NCBI RefSeq assembly: GCF_001247745.1
Contig: NZ_LAIR01000002.1
Coordinates: 3,534,001-3,598,000 of the forward strand
Direction: 5' to 3'
Length of the DNA stretch: 64,000 bases
Origin: Luteipulveratus halotolerans
GTDB lineage: Bacteria > Actinomycetota > Actinomycetes > Actinomycetales > Dermatophilaceae
Shown: piece after piece, positions 16,611-26,605 of the stretch
How positions within the stretch are numbered: the stretch's first letter is position 1
How the letters are laid out: every line of letters begins with the position of its first letter
Translations under genes and position numbers: made by a program
Notes under the pieces: model-generated
Databases searched by the model: none
The model's input: the letters and a program-made list of their open reading frames with translations, nothing else
Told to the model about the DNA's origin: nothing

Positions 16611-17633
16611 GTGCGTATCGGAATCCTCACCAGCGGCGGCGACTGCCCCGGCCTCAACGCGGTCATCCGAGGCGCGGTCGTCAAGGGCGACCGCATCCAC
16701 GGTCAGACCTTCCTCGGCATCAAGGACGGCTGGCGCGGCCTCGTCGAGGACGACGTCATCCCTCTGCCCCGCCACGACGTACGCGGCCTGTCCCGGCAGG
16801 GCGGCACGATCCTCGGCACGTCGCGCACCAACCCGTTCGACGACGGCGGCATCGACCAGGTCCGCAAGGTCATGGCCCATCACGAGATGGACGCCGTGAT
16901 CGCGATCGGTGGCGAGGGCACTCTCACCGCAGCGCGCCGGCTGGCCGATGAGGGCATCAACATCGTCGGTGTGCCCAAGACGATCGACAACGACCTGTCG
17001 GCGACCGACTACACGTTCGGGTTCGACACGGCGGTCGAGATCGCGACCGAGTCGATCGACCGGCTGCGTACGACGGCCGAGTCGCACCACCGCTGCATGG
17101 TCGTCGAGGTCATGGGCCGCCACGTCGGGTGGATCGCGCTGCACGCCGGCCTCGCCGGGGGCGCCCAGGCGATCCTGATCCCCGAGGTGCCCCAGTCGAT
17201 GGGGCAGATCGCCGAGTGGGTCGAGAGCGCCCGCGACCGCGGCCGTGCCCCGATCGTCGTGGTCGCCGAGGGGTTCACCCTCGACGGCGAGGAGCACCCC
17301 GACGCACCGCGCGGGCTCGACGCGTTCGGGCGCCCGCGCCTCGGCGGCATCGGCGAGCGCCTCGGCCCGATGGTCGAGGACGCCACCGGCATCGAGACCC
17401 GGGTCGCCACGCTCGGTCACCTGCAGCGCGGAGGCGTGCCGTCGGCGTACGACCGCGTGCTCGCCACCCGCTTCGGCACCGGCGCGATCGACGCCGTCGT
17501 CGAGCAGAAGTGGGGCACCATGGTGTCGCTGTCCGGCACCGAGGTCGTCACCGTCGACCTGCACGACGCGACGACCGTGCTCAAGACGGTGCCGCGGTCG
17601 AGGTACGACGAGGCCGCCATCCTCTTCGGCTGA
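16611..17633 (+). CDS. pfkA: 6-phosphofructokinase, actinobacterial ATP-type
   Basis: 340 residues. MRIGILTSGGDCPGLNA forms the nucleotide-binding start. GGEGTLTAA carries the Gly that marks ATP rather than pyrophosphate specificity (PPi enzymes have Asp there), and PKTIDNDL is the catalytic loop. VEVMGRHVGWIALHAGLAGGA and the C-terminal HLQRGG complete the sugar-phosphate site. It phosphorylates fructose 6-phosphate to the 1,6-bisphosphate in glycolysis. The start is GTG. A short inverted repeat, CGTGT/ACACG, lies near 16577-16588 upstream. Confidence 0.93.
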   Translation: MRIGILTSGGDCPGLNAVIRGAVVKGDRIHGQTFLGIKDGWRGLVEDDVIPLPRHDVRGLSRQGGTILGTSRTNPFDDGGIDQVRKVMAHHEMDAVIAIGGEGTLTAARRLADEGINIVGVPKTIDNDLSATDYTFGFDTAVEIATESIDRLRTTAESHHRCMVVEVMGRHVGWIALHAGLAGGAQAILIPEVPQSMGQIAEWVESARDRGRAPIVVVAEGFTLDGEEHPDAPRGLDAFGRPRLGGIGERLGPMVEDATGIETRVATLGHLQRGGVPSAYDRVLATRFGTGAIDAVVEQKWGTMVSLSGTEVVTVDLHDATTVLKTVPRSRYDEAAILFG

Positions 17634-17665
17634 CCCTGGCCGCTGGGCGAGTCGCAGACCGCTGG

Positions 17666-18709
<1,044 letters not shown>

Positions 18710-18731
18710 ACCTGCCACCGTACGACGCGGC

Positions 18732-19295
18732 TCAGCGGCGGATCCCGCGCATCGCCTTGGACCAGCGCACGAGCTGGTCGACCGTCGTCCCGAGGTTGCC
18801 GGCCTGGAAGTCGCGGGGCGTCATGCGCTCGAAGTCGGCCATGTCGTCGTAGATCGAGATCGACACCTGGGCCCGCACGGTCGCGACCTGCAGCTCGCCG
18901 AGCACCGACTTCAGCTGCTCGGCGCAGCGCAGCCCGCCGGAGCTGCCGTAGACCACGAGCCCGGCGGCCTTGTTGTTCCACTCGGCGTAGAGGAAGTCGA
19001 GTGCGTTCTTGAGCGGCGCCGGCATACCGCGGTTGTACTCGGGCGTGACGAACAGGAACCCGTCGTACCCGTCGATGGTCGCGGCCCAGTCGTGGGTGTG
19101 CGCCTTCGTGTAGTGGCCGGACGACGCGGGCTCCGGCTCGTCGAGAAACGGCAGGCCGACGTCGAGCAGGTCGATGACCTCGTACGCCGCGTCGGAGCGG
19201 GTGCGCAGGTGTCCCATCACCCAGTCGGTCACCTGCGGTCCGACGCGTGTGGGGCGGGTGCTGGCGGTGATGACGGCGATGCGGAGCTGGTTCAT
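18732..19295 (-). CDS. NADPH-dependent FMN reductase-like flavoprotein
   Basis: 187-residue flavodoxin-fold protein, a paralogue of the one at 10467. ITASTRPTRVGPQVTDW is the FMN phosphate loop, FVTPEYNRGMPAPLKNALDF the second motif and YGSSGGLRCAEQLK the third. It probably reduces flavins, quinones or azo/nitro compounds. The ATG at 19295 has a strong AGGAGGT. It is followed after 22 bp by the aldo/keto reductase on the same strand, though that gene has its own promoter. Confidence 0.86.
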   Translation of the reverse strand: MNQLRIAVITASTRPTRVGPQVTDWVMGHLRTRSDAAYEVIDLLDVGLPFLDEPEPASSGHYTKAHTHDWAATIDGYDGFLFVTPEYNRGMPAPLKNALDFLYAEWNNKAAGLVVYGSSGGLRCAEQLKSVLGELQVATVRAQVSISIYDDMADFERMTPRDFQAGNLGTTVDQLVRWSKAMRGIRR

Positions 19296-19453
19296 GGTGA
19301 CCTCCTGTCGAGCCTCTCTCCCCGAAGCAGCTCCCACTCTGATGCATCGGACGCGCGTTGTGACAGTTCCCGCCCGGACGTACTGGCAGGTCCTCGTCCG
19401 CGCATCCGCTGCAGCAGCTGCGCGGACGAGGAGCTCACGTCACGCCAGGTGTC

Positions 19454-20698
19454 TCAGGCGGAGGCGCACACCGCGTCAGGGCAGTCCGTACGCCGAGCGG
19501 CCGGCCCGCGCTCCAGGCGCCAGCTGAACGCCGCGATCGTCAGCGCCATGAGCGCGAGGCCGATCGCGGCCCATGCCGGCGCGCGCAGCCCGAGCCCGGC
19601 GTCGATCACGAGGCCGCCGATCCAGGGGCCGATCGCGTTGCCGACGTTGAACGCGGACACGTTGACCGATGCGGCGAGCGTCGGGGCGTCACCGGCGAAC
19701 GCGAACACGCGACCGTTGAGCGCGGCAGCGATCGAGAACGCGGTCGCGCCGAACAGGAAGGTCGCGACCACGACACCGACACCCGATCCCGCGAGCACGA
19801 TGAGCAGCAGCAAGGCGAGAGTCATCGCGCCCAGGCTGGCGCACACGTTGACCAGCAGGTCGCGGTCGGCGTACCGGCCACCGATCGTCACGCCGACGAA
19901 GGATCCGACGCCGAACAGCAGCAGTACCAACGGAACTCGCGAGTCGGAGATACCGGCGACGTCGGTCAGCAGGGGCGCGAGGTAGGAGAAGCAGCAGAAG
20001 ACGGCCGCCTGGAACGACGCCGTCGTCGCGAGCGCCAGCCAGAGCCGACGGTCGCGGAAGGCGACGAGCTCGCGGCGTACGAGGACCTTCATCGGCGTGG
20101 AGGCGTCGTCGTGCGGCTGCACCGGGACCATGACCCGCAGGACACCGATGATGACGATGGTCGCGATCGCCACGGCGACGAACGCCGCCTGCCAGCCGAG
20201 CTGTTCGCCGATCCAGGTGCCGGCCGGGACACCGAGGATGTTGGAGAGGGTCAGGCCACCGACGATCGCGGCCAGTGCGCGGGCGGTGAGGTCGGGGCCG
20301 GCGAGGCGGACCGCGATGACGGCGCCCACCGCCCAGTACGTCGCGCACGCGACCGCCGCGATGACACGGCCGGCGAACACCGCTGCGTACCCGTCGAAGG
20401 CCAGCGGCAGCAGGTGGACGGCGGCGAAGACAGCGGCCGCGCTGAGCAGGGTCGCCCGCCGAGGCAGTCGGAGCGTGGCGAGCGTCATCACCGGCGCGCC
20501 GAGCGTCATGCCGATGGCGAAGGCGGTGATCAGCAGGCCTGCGCGCGGGATCGAGACGCCGAGGCCGTCGGACAGCTGGGGCAGCAGCCCGGCCAGCATG
20601 AACTCCGACGTGCCGAGGCAGAACGTGCCGAGGGCGAGGACGTAGACGGCGAGGGGCAGGCGAGTCCGCGGCGGTGCGGTCTCGGTCGCGAGCGACAC
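19454..20698 (-). CDS. DHA1-family MFS exporter (Cmx/AraJ-like)
   Basis: 414 residues with 12 helices. The N-terminal YVLALGTFCLGTSEFMLAGL matches chloramphenicol/arabinose-type DHA1 exporters. Motif A is degenerate, as usual in this branch. The GTG start at 20698 has AAAGGGA upstream. An operator-like palindrome (20727-20748), matching the one before the TetR gene, sits in the 88-bp gap upstream. It is therefore probably repressed by the TetR protein encoded next door. Drug efflux is the most likely role; the substrate is unknown. Confidence 0.86.
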   Translation of the reverse strand: MSLATETAPPRTRLPLAVYVLALGTFCLGTSEFMLAGLLPQLSDGLGVSIPRAGLLITAFAIGMTLGAPVMTLATLRLPRRATLLSAAAVFAAVHLLPLAFDGYAAVFAGRVIAAVACATYWAVGAVIAVRLAGPDLTARALAAIVGGLTLSNILGVPAGTWIGEQLGWQAAFVAVAIATIVIIGVLRVMVPVQPHDDASTPMKVLVRRELVAFRDRRLWLALATTASFQAAVFCCFSYLAPLLTDVAGISDSRVPLVLLLFGVGSFVGVTIGGRYADRDLLVNVCASLGAMTLALLLLIVLAGSGVGVVVATFLFGATAFSIAAALNGRVFAFAGDAPTLAASVNVSAFNVGNAIGPWIGGLVIDAGLGLRAPAWAAIGLALMALTIAAFSWRLERGPAARRTDCPDAVCASA

Positions 20699-20726
20699 GG
20701 GCGTTCCCTTTCGTGGGCGTTCCGGA

Positions 20727-20748
20727 TTGTGGACTGATCGGTTCAGAA
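20727..20748. promoter_or_regulatory. TetR operator copy 1 (MFS promoter)
   Basis: A 22-bp imperfect palindrome containing ACTGATCGGTTCAGAA. It matches the site at 21384-21405 at 18 of 22 positions. Confidence 0.65.
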
Positions 20749-20786
20749 AGGCGGCAGGCGCCGGCGCACGACGACGGCGCCGACGG

Positions 20787-21365
20787 TCAGATGAGTGAGA
20801 GCAAGGTGTGCAGGGCCTTGGTCAGCGCGGCGGGGTCGGTCGCGACGCGCGCACTGACCTGCAGGCCGTTGAGCGTGGCGTGCACGACGGTCGCGAGGTC
20901 GATGGCCGGGGTGGTCGCGGTGATCGACCCGTCGTCCTGCCCTCTCGCGATGAGGGCCGCGAGCACGTCGCGGAACTCCTCAAGGTTGGCCCGGGACAGC
21001 GCGGCGACCTCGTCGTCGCTCTCGCCGAGCTCGACCGCGGCGTTGATGATCATGCAGCCGCGCCGGTCGGGGTCGTCGCACTGGCCACCGAGCACGTCGG
21101 TGAGCATCGCGGTGAGCAGCTCACGACCGCTGCCCTCGCGCTCGAGGTAGCCGCTGCGCTCGACGCCCTTGATCTCGCCGTAGCGCCGCAGCGACCGACG
21201 GTAGAGGTCGGACTTGCAGGTGAACGTGCTGTAAAGGCTGCTGCGCGACAGCCCCGTCGAGTCGCACAGGTCCTGGGTGCTCGTCGACGCGTACGAGCCC
21301 GACCAGAACGTCTCCAACGCCTGGTCGAGCGCGTGCTGCTCGTCGAACTCCTTGTGCCGTGCCAC
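20787..21365 (-). CDS. TetR-family repressor
   Basis: 192 residues. The N-terminal HTH (ALETFWSGSYASTSTQDLCDSTGLSRSSLYSTF) is followed by the helical ligand domain with GCMIINAAVELG, the pattern of the TetR_C_16-like AcrR group. I place the start at GTG 21365. The longer frame runs back through the operator and palindromes and is not credible. Palindromes of one type lie in front of this gene and of the MFS gene after it, so it likely represses both. Confidence 0.87.
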   Translation of the reverse strand: MARHKEFDEQHALDQALETFWSGSYASTSTQDLCDSTGLSRSSLYSTFTCKSDLYRRSLRRYGEIKGVERSGYLEREGSGRELLTAMLTDVLGGQCDDPDRRGCMIINAAVELGESDDEVAALSRANLEEFRDVLAALIARGQDDGSITATTPAIDLATVVHATLNGLQVSARVATDPAALTKALHTLLSLI

Positions 21366-21383
21366 GAGGACGACCCTGACACA

Positions 21384-21405
21384 TTCTGAACTGATCTGTC
21401 CAGAA
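21384..21405. promoter_or_regulatory. TetR operator copy 2 (autoregulation)
   Basis: A 22-bp imperfect palindrome with outer arms TTCTG and CAGAA around GATC, 18 nt upstream of the tetR GTG. It is shared with the MFS promoter at 20727-20748. Confidence 0.65.
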
Positions 21406-21432
21406 AGCGTCCTGCGCCGTCTCACCACGCCG

Positions 21433-21490
21433 CGAGAGGCATACCTCTCGCCGGGAGGCATACCCGTGGGACATGCCTCTCGGCGAGAGG
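21433..21490. terminator. cluster of CGAGAGG/CCTCTCG palindromes downstream of the MFS gene
   Basis: CGAGAGG-CATA-CCTCTCG (21433-21450) and CCTCTCG-G-CGAGAGG (21476-21490) are both perfect hairpins. CGAGAGGCAT at 21433 also pairs with ATGCCTCTCG at 21473, so alternative folds exist. It lies just after the stop of the MFS gene (21513). A related structure follows the GT4 gene at 47262-47350. No T-run is present. Confidence 0.6.
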
Positions 21491-21512
21491 TGTGCTGTCG
21501 GCGGAAGGGCGG

Positions 21513-22946
21513 TCAGGCGGAGGCGGGTACGCGCTCCTGCGGCTCGGCGGCTGCCGTCCGGCCCGCGCGCAGCTGGGTCGCCACCAGCAGCGCCGCGACC
21601 AGCACGACCGCCGCGTCGACACCGAGCGCGACCCGCAGCGACGTGAGCGACTCCAACGAACCGGCCATCGTCGCGACCGCGCTCATCACCGGTACGCCCA
21701 TGGCGACGCCGACCTGCTGGGTCATGGTCGCGAGCCCGGTCGCGAGGCCCTGCTCGTGGTCGGGCAGACCCGACGTCGCCGCGACCATGAACCCGACGAT
21801 CGCGCAGACGTGGCCGATCGCGCCGACGAACGTCGCACCGGCGACCAGCCAGATCCAACCCGTCGCCGCACCGAGCACGACGAGCACCGCGGTGAAGACG
21901 CCCTGGACGAGCAGACCGCCGGCGAGCGCGCGGCGTACGCCGACCGCGGCGATGACGCGTGGACCGCACGCGCCGCCGATGATCGCGCCGAGACCCATCG
22001 CCCCGAGGGTGAGACCGGTCTGCAGCGCGTCGAGGCTGACGACGTGCTGCAGGTACAGCGTCAGCAGGAACACCTGCGAGCTCTCCATCGCGAACGTGAT
22101 GAAGCCGCCGAGGTTGCCCCAGCCGATGGTGCGCCGGCGCAGGATCGCGGTCGGCACGAGCGGGTGGGAGTGACGACCCTCGGCCCGCCAGAACGCGACG
22201 AGGAGCACGACCGCGGCGAGCAGCGCGGACCCGGCCCACGGGTCACTGAAACCCTCCTCACCGGCGCGCGTGACGCCGTACACCAGCGCGAGCAGACCGG
22301 TCGTGACGAGCACCGAGCCGGGGACGTCGAGGCGTGAGCGCTCGCGGTCGGCGGTGTCGGTGAGCAGCATCGGGGCCAGCACCAGCACGAGCGCCGCGAC
22401 AGGCACGTTGACCAGGAACGCCCAGCGCCAGCTGAGCAGGTCGGTGAGGACACCGCCGAGGATCGCGCCCGAGGTGAAGCCGGCCGACATCATGACGCTG
22501 TTCAGGCCGAGCGCCCGCGAGCGCAGCGGCCCCTCCGGGAACGACGTCGTCAGCAGCGACAGGCCGGCCGGAGTCACGGCGGCGGTCGCGAGGCCCTGCG
22601 CCACACGAGCCGCGAGCAGCATGGACGGGCTGGTCGCGAGGCCGCCGACCAGCGAAGCGACACCCAGGGCGGCCATGCCGATCAGGAACATCCGGCGCCG
22701 CCCGAGATAGTCGCCGAACCGGCCGAACAGCAACGTGAACCCGGCCGCGCAGAGGGCGAACGAGGTGGCGATCCACTGCAGGTCGGCCTCGGCGAAGCCC
22801 AGCCCGGCGCCGACGGTCGGCAGGGCCACGTTGAGGATCGAGAAGTCGACGGCGAGCATGAACTGCGACGCGAGCAGCAGGCCCAGGACGAGCAGCTGCC
22901 GCCGTGTCATCGAGGCGGACGCCTCGGGTGAGACGTGGGTGGTCAC
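21513..22946 (-). CDS. DHA2-family MFS multidrug exporter
   Basis: About 477 residues with 14 helices. MLAVDFSILNVALPTVGAGL is helix 1 (motif D1), GRFGDYLGRRRMFL is motif A and GFTSGAILGGVLTDLLSWRW is motif C. It probably exports lipophilic drugs with proton exchange. The GTG at 22946 has AAGGGGA just upstream; the open frame further 5' overlaps the divergent regulator promoter. It diverges from an MmyB-like XRE regulator, with a palindrome between the two genes. Confidence 0.88.
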   Translation of the reverse strand: MTTHVSPEASASMTRRQLLVLGLLLASQFMLAVDFSILNVALPTVGAGLGFAEADLQWIATSFALCAAGFTLLFGRFGDYLGRRRMFLIGMAALGVASLVGGLATSPSMLLAARVAQGLATAAVTPAGLSLLTTSFPEGPLRSRALGLNSVMMSAGFTSGAILGGVLTDLLSWRWAFLVNVPVAALVLVLAPMLLTDTADRERSRLDVPGSVLVTTGLLALVYGVTRAGEEGFSDPWAGSALLAAVVLLVAFWRAEGRHSHPLVPTAILRRRTIGWGNLGGFITFAMESSQVFLLTLYLQHVVSLDALQTGLTLGAMGLGAIIGGACGPRVIAAVGVRRALAGGLLVQGVFTAVLVVLGAATGWIWLVAGATFVGAIGHVCAIVGFMVAATSGLPDHEQGLATGLATMTQQVGVAMGVPVMSAVATMAGSLESLTSLRVALGVDAAVVLVAALLVATQLRAGRTAAAEPQERVPASA

Positions 22947-23027
22947 GGGTTCCCCTTGTGAGTCGGTGGTGATGCGTTCGTCCACCAACCTGCTCGCCGT
23001 CGCGACCGCCAACCAGGTCCCTGCGCT

Positions 23028-23050
23028 GCCTACCCCTGGCCTGGGTAGCA
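23028..23050. promoter_or_regulatory. palindrome between divergent MFS and XRE genes
   Basis: CTACCC and GGGTAG are inverted around CTGGCCT (23030-23048). It lies in the 151-bp divergent promoter region and is the likely operator of the XRE regulator. A -10-like CACAAT (23085-23090) is 7 nt from the ATG at 23098. Confidence 0.55.
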
Positions 23051-23097
23051 CTGCCAAGGTCAGGCTGAGCGGGAAGGATCCGCGCACAATGGTCGCC

Positions 23098-23925
23098 ATG
23101 ACGACCGAGCTGGGTGAGTTCCTGCGGATCCGACGAGCCGCGATCAACCCCGAGGACGTCGGCGTGGTGTCGTACGGCACCCGGCGCGTCCCAGGACTGC
23201 GGCGCGAAGAGCTCGCCCAGCTCGCCGGCGTGAGCCCGACCTACTACACGCGGCTGGAGCAGTCGGCCTCCCACAACGCGTCCGACGGCGTGATCGACGC
23301 GCTCGCCCGGGCGCTCGCGCTGAACCCCCAGGAGCACGAGCACCTGCGGCGGCTCGCCCACCCCGAGCCCGGTCGTACGCCGCGACGACCGAAGCGCACA
23401 CAGGCCCGGCCGGAGACTGTCGCGATGATCATGTCGATGTCCAACCCGGCCGTCATCCTCGACCACTGCAACGACGTGCTCGCGTGGAATCCGTTGGGGC
23501 ACAAGCTGATCGGCTATCAGACGTGCTTCGAGCACCCCAAGCAGCAGCGCAACCGTCCCAACCTGCTCAAGATGTTCTTCCTCGACCCCGACGGTCACGA
23601 CCTGTACGTCGACGCGGGCCAGGTGGCCAAGGACATGGTCGCGTTCCTGCGGTTCTCCTCGGGCAACAACCCGGACGACCCCAACCTCACCGCGCTGGTC
23701 GGCGAGCTGTGTCAGAAGAGCGACGAGTTCGCCCGGCTGTGGGCCAAGCACCTCGTGCAGGACTGCGGCTACGGCGTGAAGCGGTTCCAGCACCCGCTCG
23801 TCGGGCGGCTCGATGTGGCGTACGAGGTGCTCAGCCTGTCCGACAGCACCCACCGCATCGGGATCTATCACGCCGAGCCCGGTACGCCGGCCGCCGACGG
23901 TCTGGAGCTGCTGGCCCGCAGCTGA
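23098..23925 (+). CDS. XRE-family regulator with MmyB-like ligand-binding domain
   Basis: 275 residues. The N-terminal HTH_31 domain contains the hallmark RRVPGLRREELAQLAGVSPTYYTRLEQ. An MmyB-like PAS-type domain follows (PAVILDHCNDVLAWNPLGHKL). Such regulators commonly control a divergently encoded transporter or dehydrogenase and bind fatty-acid-like ligands. Here the partner is a DHA2 exporter. The start ATG 23098 fits a leaderless promoter; 23089 is an alternative. Confidence 0.87.
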   Translation: MTTELGEFLRIRRAAINPEDVGVVSYGTRRVPGLRREELAQLAGVSPTYYTRLEQSASHNASDGVIDALARALALNPQEHEHLRRLAHPEPGRTPRRPKRTQARPETVAMIMSMSNPAVILDHCNDVLAWNPLGHKLIGYQTCFEHPKQQRNRPNLLKMFFLDPDGHDLYVDAGQVAKDMVAFLRFSSGNNPDDPNLTALVGELCQKSDEFARLWAKHLVQDCGYGVKRFQHPLVGRLDVAYEVLSLSDSTHRIGIYHAEPGTPAADGLELLARS

Positions 23926-23933
23926 CCGATGGG

Positions 23934-24284
23934 TCAGTGCAGGTGCGACTGCCAGTCGTCGGGTACACGGTCGGCCGGCCCGGGGACACCCTGCTCGGCG
24001 GGGTGGCTGATCGGTTCGGCGAGCGCCGGCCCTCTCGTACGCACCCTGCTGGTGCGGTAGTCGAAGAACCACTCCTCACCGGGTTCGAAGCTGCGGATCA
24101 CCGGGTGGCCGGTCTGCTCGGCGTGCGCTGACGCGTGCTGCCCGGGCGAGGTGTCGCAGCAGCCGATGTGACCGCACGCGGCGCACCGACGCAGGTGCAC
24201 CCACCAGCCGTCCGGTCGGTCGAGGCACTCGACGCAGCCGGTGCCGCTCGGCGGGACGCTCGGGTCGATGTCGGTGTCGCTCAT
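23934..24284 (-). CDS. UBP-type zinc-finger protein
   Basis: 116 residues. A zf-UBP module is clear: CVECLDRPDGWWVHLRRCAACGHIGCCD followed by QHASAHAEQTGHPVIRSFEPGEEWFF. In eukaryotes this finger binds the ubiquitin C-terminus. In actinobacteria it occurs as a stand-alone protein of unknown function. The gene starts right against the end of an IS110 element, whose terminal ATAGGAG appears to supply the ribosome-binding site. Its native upstream region has probably been pushed beyond 26.9 kb. It is convergent with the XRE gene, with 8 bp between stops. Confidence 0.85.
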   Translation of the reverse strand: MSDTDIDPSVPPSGTGCVECLDRPDGWWVHLRRCAACGHIGCCDTSPGQHASAHAEQTGHPVIRSFEPGEEWFFDYRTSRVRTRGPALAEPISHPAEQGVPGPADRVPDDWQSHLH

Positions 24285-25361
24285 GCCTTTCTCCTATGTC
24301 AAGCCGCGGTCGGTAGGGTCGCGGTTTGACGGTTGGTCTGGTCGGTTGTGAGGTGGTTGAAGATCACGCGTACGAGGCGCCGCTTGAGACAGCCCAGCGC
24401 TTCGGTCTTGGTCTTGCCCTCTGCGATCTTCTTGTCGTAGTACGCCCGCCCCAGGGAGCCGGGCATGCGCTGCTGGGTGATTGCGATGCGGTGGATCGCG
24501 CAGTTGATCTGCCGGTTCCCGCTGCGGGTCATCCGTACCCGGCCGGCGGTGCTGCCCGACCACACCGGGATCGGCGCGAGTCCACCGTGCCGTGCGAACG
24601 CGGCTTCTGAGTGGAAACGGCTGATCCCGGCGGACTCACCCAACAGCTTGGCCGCGGACAGCTCGCCACAGCCGGGCATCGCCACCAGACTCGGCGCGTG
24701 CTGACGCGCCAGCTGCCTGATTCGCCTCTCGAACGTCTTGATCCGCGCGGTGAGGCTGATGGCGTCATCGAGCTCGTCCAAGGCCATCTCGGCGACCACA
24801 CCGCTGAGGGTGCCCAGCCAGGCACGCAGCAGCTGCTGATGCTTGGCCAGGTCCAGCGACCGCGGCTTGGGCGCCCGCCGCGGGTCCAGCTCGTGCACCC
24901 GCCACAACAACGAGTTGATCGTGCGAGTCCTGGTCGCTACCAACGCATCTCGTCGGTCGACGAGCAGCTTGACCTCCCGCGACACCTCATCGTGGGACGC
25001 CACCGGCAGGTCAGGCTCACGCAGGTAGGCCCGTGCGACCGCCAACGCATCGATCGGGTCCGACTTACCCCGCGTACGCGCGATCCGACGCTGCTCGGCC
25101 ATCATCTTCGGCGGCACCCGCACCACCTGCTGCCCCGCGGACAGCAGGTCCCGCTCCAACCGGGCCGACAGGTGCCGGCAGTCCTCGACCGCCCACGTCA
25201 GCTCCTCACCCAACTGGGTGCGGGCCCACCTCAACGCCTTGGCATGGCCCGCGCTCGTGGCCGCGACCGTAAGCTGTCCGATCTGCTTGCCGACCTCGTC
25301 GACCGCGACGAACTGAACCGCCCCGGGATGTCCGGAGACTTCATTACTGGAGGATGAAGTC

Positions 25362-25691
25362 ATGGCACGTCCCTCGAAGTACCCGCGTGAGCTGCGGGAG
25401 CGTGCGGTCCGGATGGTGACGGAGTCAGTCGCCGCCGGCGAGTACACCAGCGAGTTCGAAGCGATCCGCACGATCGCGGCTCGACTGGGCATCGGGTCTC
25501 CCGAGACCCTGCGTAAGTGGGTTCGCCAGGCCCAGGTCGATGGCGGGACCCGACCGGGTCGCACGACCCAGGAGCTGGAGGAGATCCGGGCGTTGAAGAA
25601 GGAGAACGCCGAGCTGCGCCGGGCGAACGAGATCTTGAAGTCAGCGTCGGCTTTCTTCGCGGCGGAGCTCGACCGCCCACCCAGGTACTGA
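25362..25691 (+). CDS. IS3-family transposase OrfA
   Basis: 109 residues. The HTH_Tnp_1 domain starts with MARPSKYPRELRERAVRMV. A leucine-zipper-like stretch follows (ELEEIRALKKENAELRRANE), leading to ILKSASAFFAAELDRP, the usual OrfA end. OrfB overlaps in the -1 frame. Confidence 0.9.
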   Translation: MARPSKYPRELRERAVRMVTESVAAGEYTSEFEAIRTIAARLGIGSPETLRKWVRQAQVDGGTRPGRTTQELEEIRALKKENAELRRANEILKSASAFFAAELDRPPRY

Positions 25692-26605
25692 CCGAGTTCA
25701 TCGACACTCATCGTGAGGAGTTCGGGGTCGAGCCGATCTGTCGAGTGCTGTGCGAGCACGGCGTCAAGATCGCCCCGTCGACGTACTACGAGGCCCGCGA
25801 TCGGGCGCCCTCAGCGCGGACGCTGCGCGATGCGCAGGTCGGCGAGCTGATCCGGTCCGCGCGTCAGCAGCGGTTCGTGACCCGGTTCGGTGCGCGCAAG
25901 ATGTGGTTGCACCTGCGCAGGCAGGGCCATGACGTGGCCCGGTGCACCGTGGAGCGAGTGATGGCCGCGAACGGCTGGCAGGGCGCACTGCGGGGCAAGC
26001 AGGTGCGGACCACCATCGCTGACCCGCGCGATGCCCGAGCGGCGGATCTGGTCCAGCGAGACTTCACCGCCTCGGCCCCGAACCGGCTGTGGGTCGCTGA
26101 CTTCACCTATGTCGCGACCTGGTCCGGGACCGTCTACGTCGCGTTCGTCATCGACGTCTACTCCCGGATGATCGTCGGCTGGCGCGCGGCCACCAGCATG
26201 AGCACCCAGCTGGTGCTGGACACCCTCGAGCACGCGATCTGGTCACGCCGCCAGCACGGCGTGGACGACCTGACCGGGCTGGTGCACCACACCGACGCCG
26301 GCAGCCAGTACACCTCTTTCGCCTTCACTACCAGGCTGATTGACGCCGGCGTGGACCCATCAGTGGGTTCGGTGGGCGACGCCTACGACAACGCGATGGC
26401 TGAGTCCCAGATCGGCGCGTACAAGACCGAGCTGATCCGTCCCGACGGGCCGTGGCGCGATGTCGAGCACGTCGAGCTCGACACCCTGCAGTGGGTCCAC
26501 TGGTTCAACCACGACCGACCCCACGAGTCCATCGACGACCTGACACCCATCGAGGTCGAATCAGCCCACTACGCTGCACGAAACCGTCTCATCCCGTCCG
26601 GGTAG
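25640..26605 (+). CDS. IS3-family transposase OrfB (DDE integrase core), by -1 frameshift from OrfA
   Basis: The rve core has its three acidic residues: ADFTYV, HTDAGSQYTS and AMAESQIGAYKTELI. The N-terminal HTH_21 region contains STYYEARDRAP. No good start codon exists near the beginning, so it should be made as an OrfAB fusion by frameshifting where the frames overlap, around the CTTTCTTC run near 25650. The given start is approximate. Confidence 0.87.
   Translation, partial: VSVGFLRGGARPPTQVLTEFIDTHREEFGVEPICRVLCEHGVKIAPSTYYEARDRAPSARTLRDAQVGELIRSARQQRFVTRFGARKMWLHLRRQGHDVARCTVERVMAANGWQGALRGKQVRTTIADPRDARAADLVQRDFTASAPNRLWVADFTYVATWSGTVYVAFVIDVYSRMIVGWRAATSMSTQLVLDTLEHAIWSRRQHGVDDLTGLVHHTDAGSQYTSFAFTTRLIDAGVDPSVGSVGDAYDNAMAESQIGAYKTELIRPDGPWRDVEHVELDTLQWVHWFNHDRPHESIDDLTPIEVESAHYAARNRLIPSG

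Noticed and set aside
16611..17633. Pyrophosphate-dependent phosphofructokinase
   Set aside because: The GGEGT motif has Gly where pyrophosphate enzymes have Asp.
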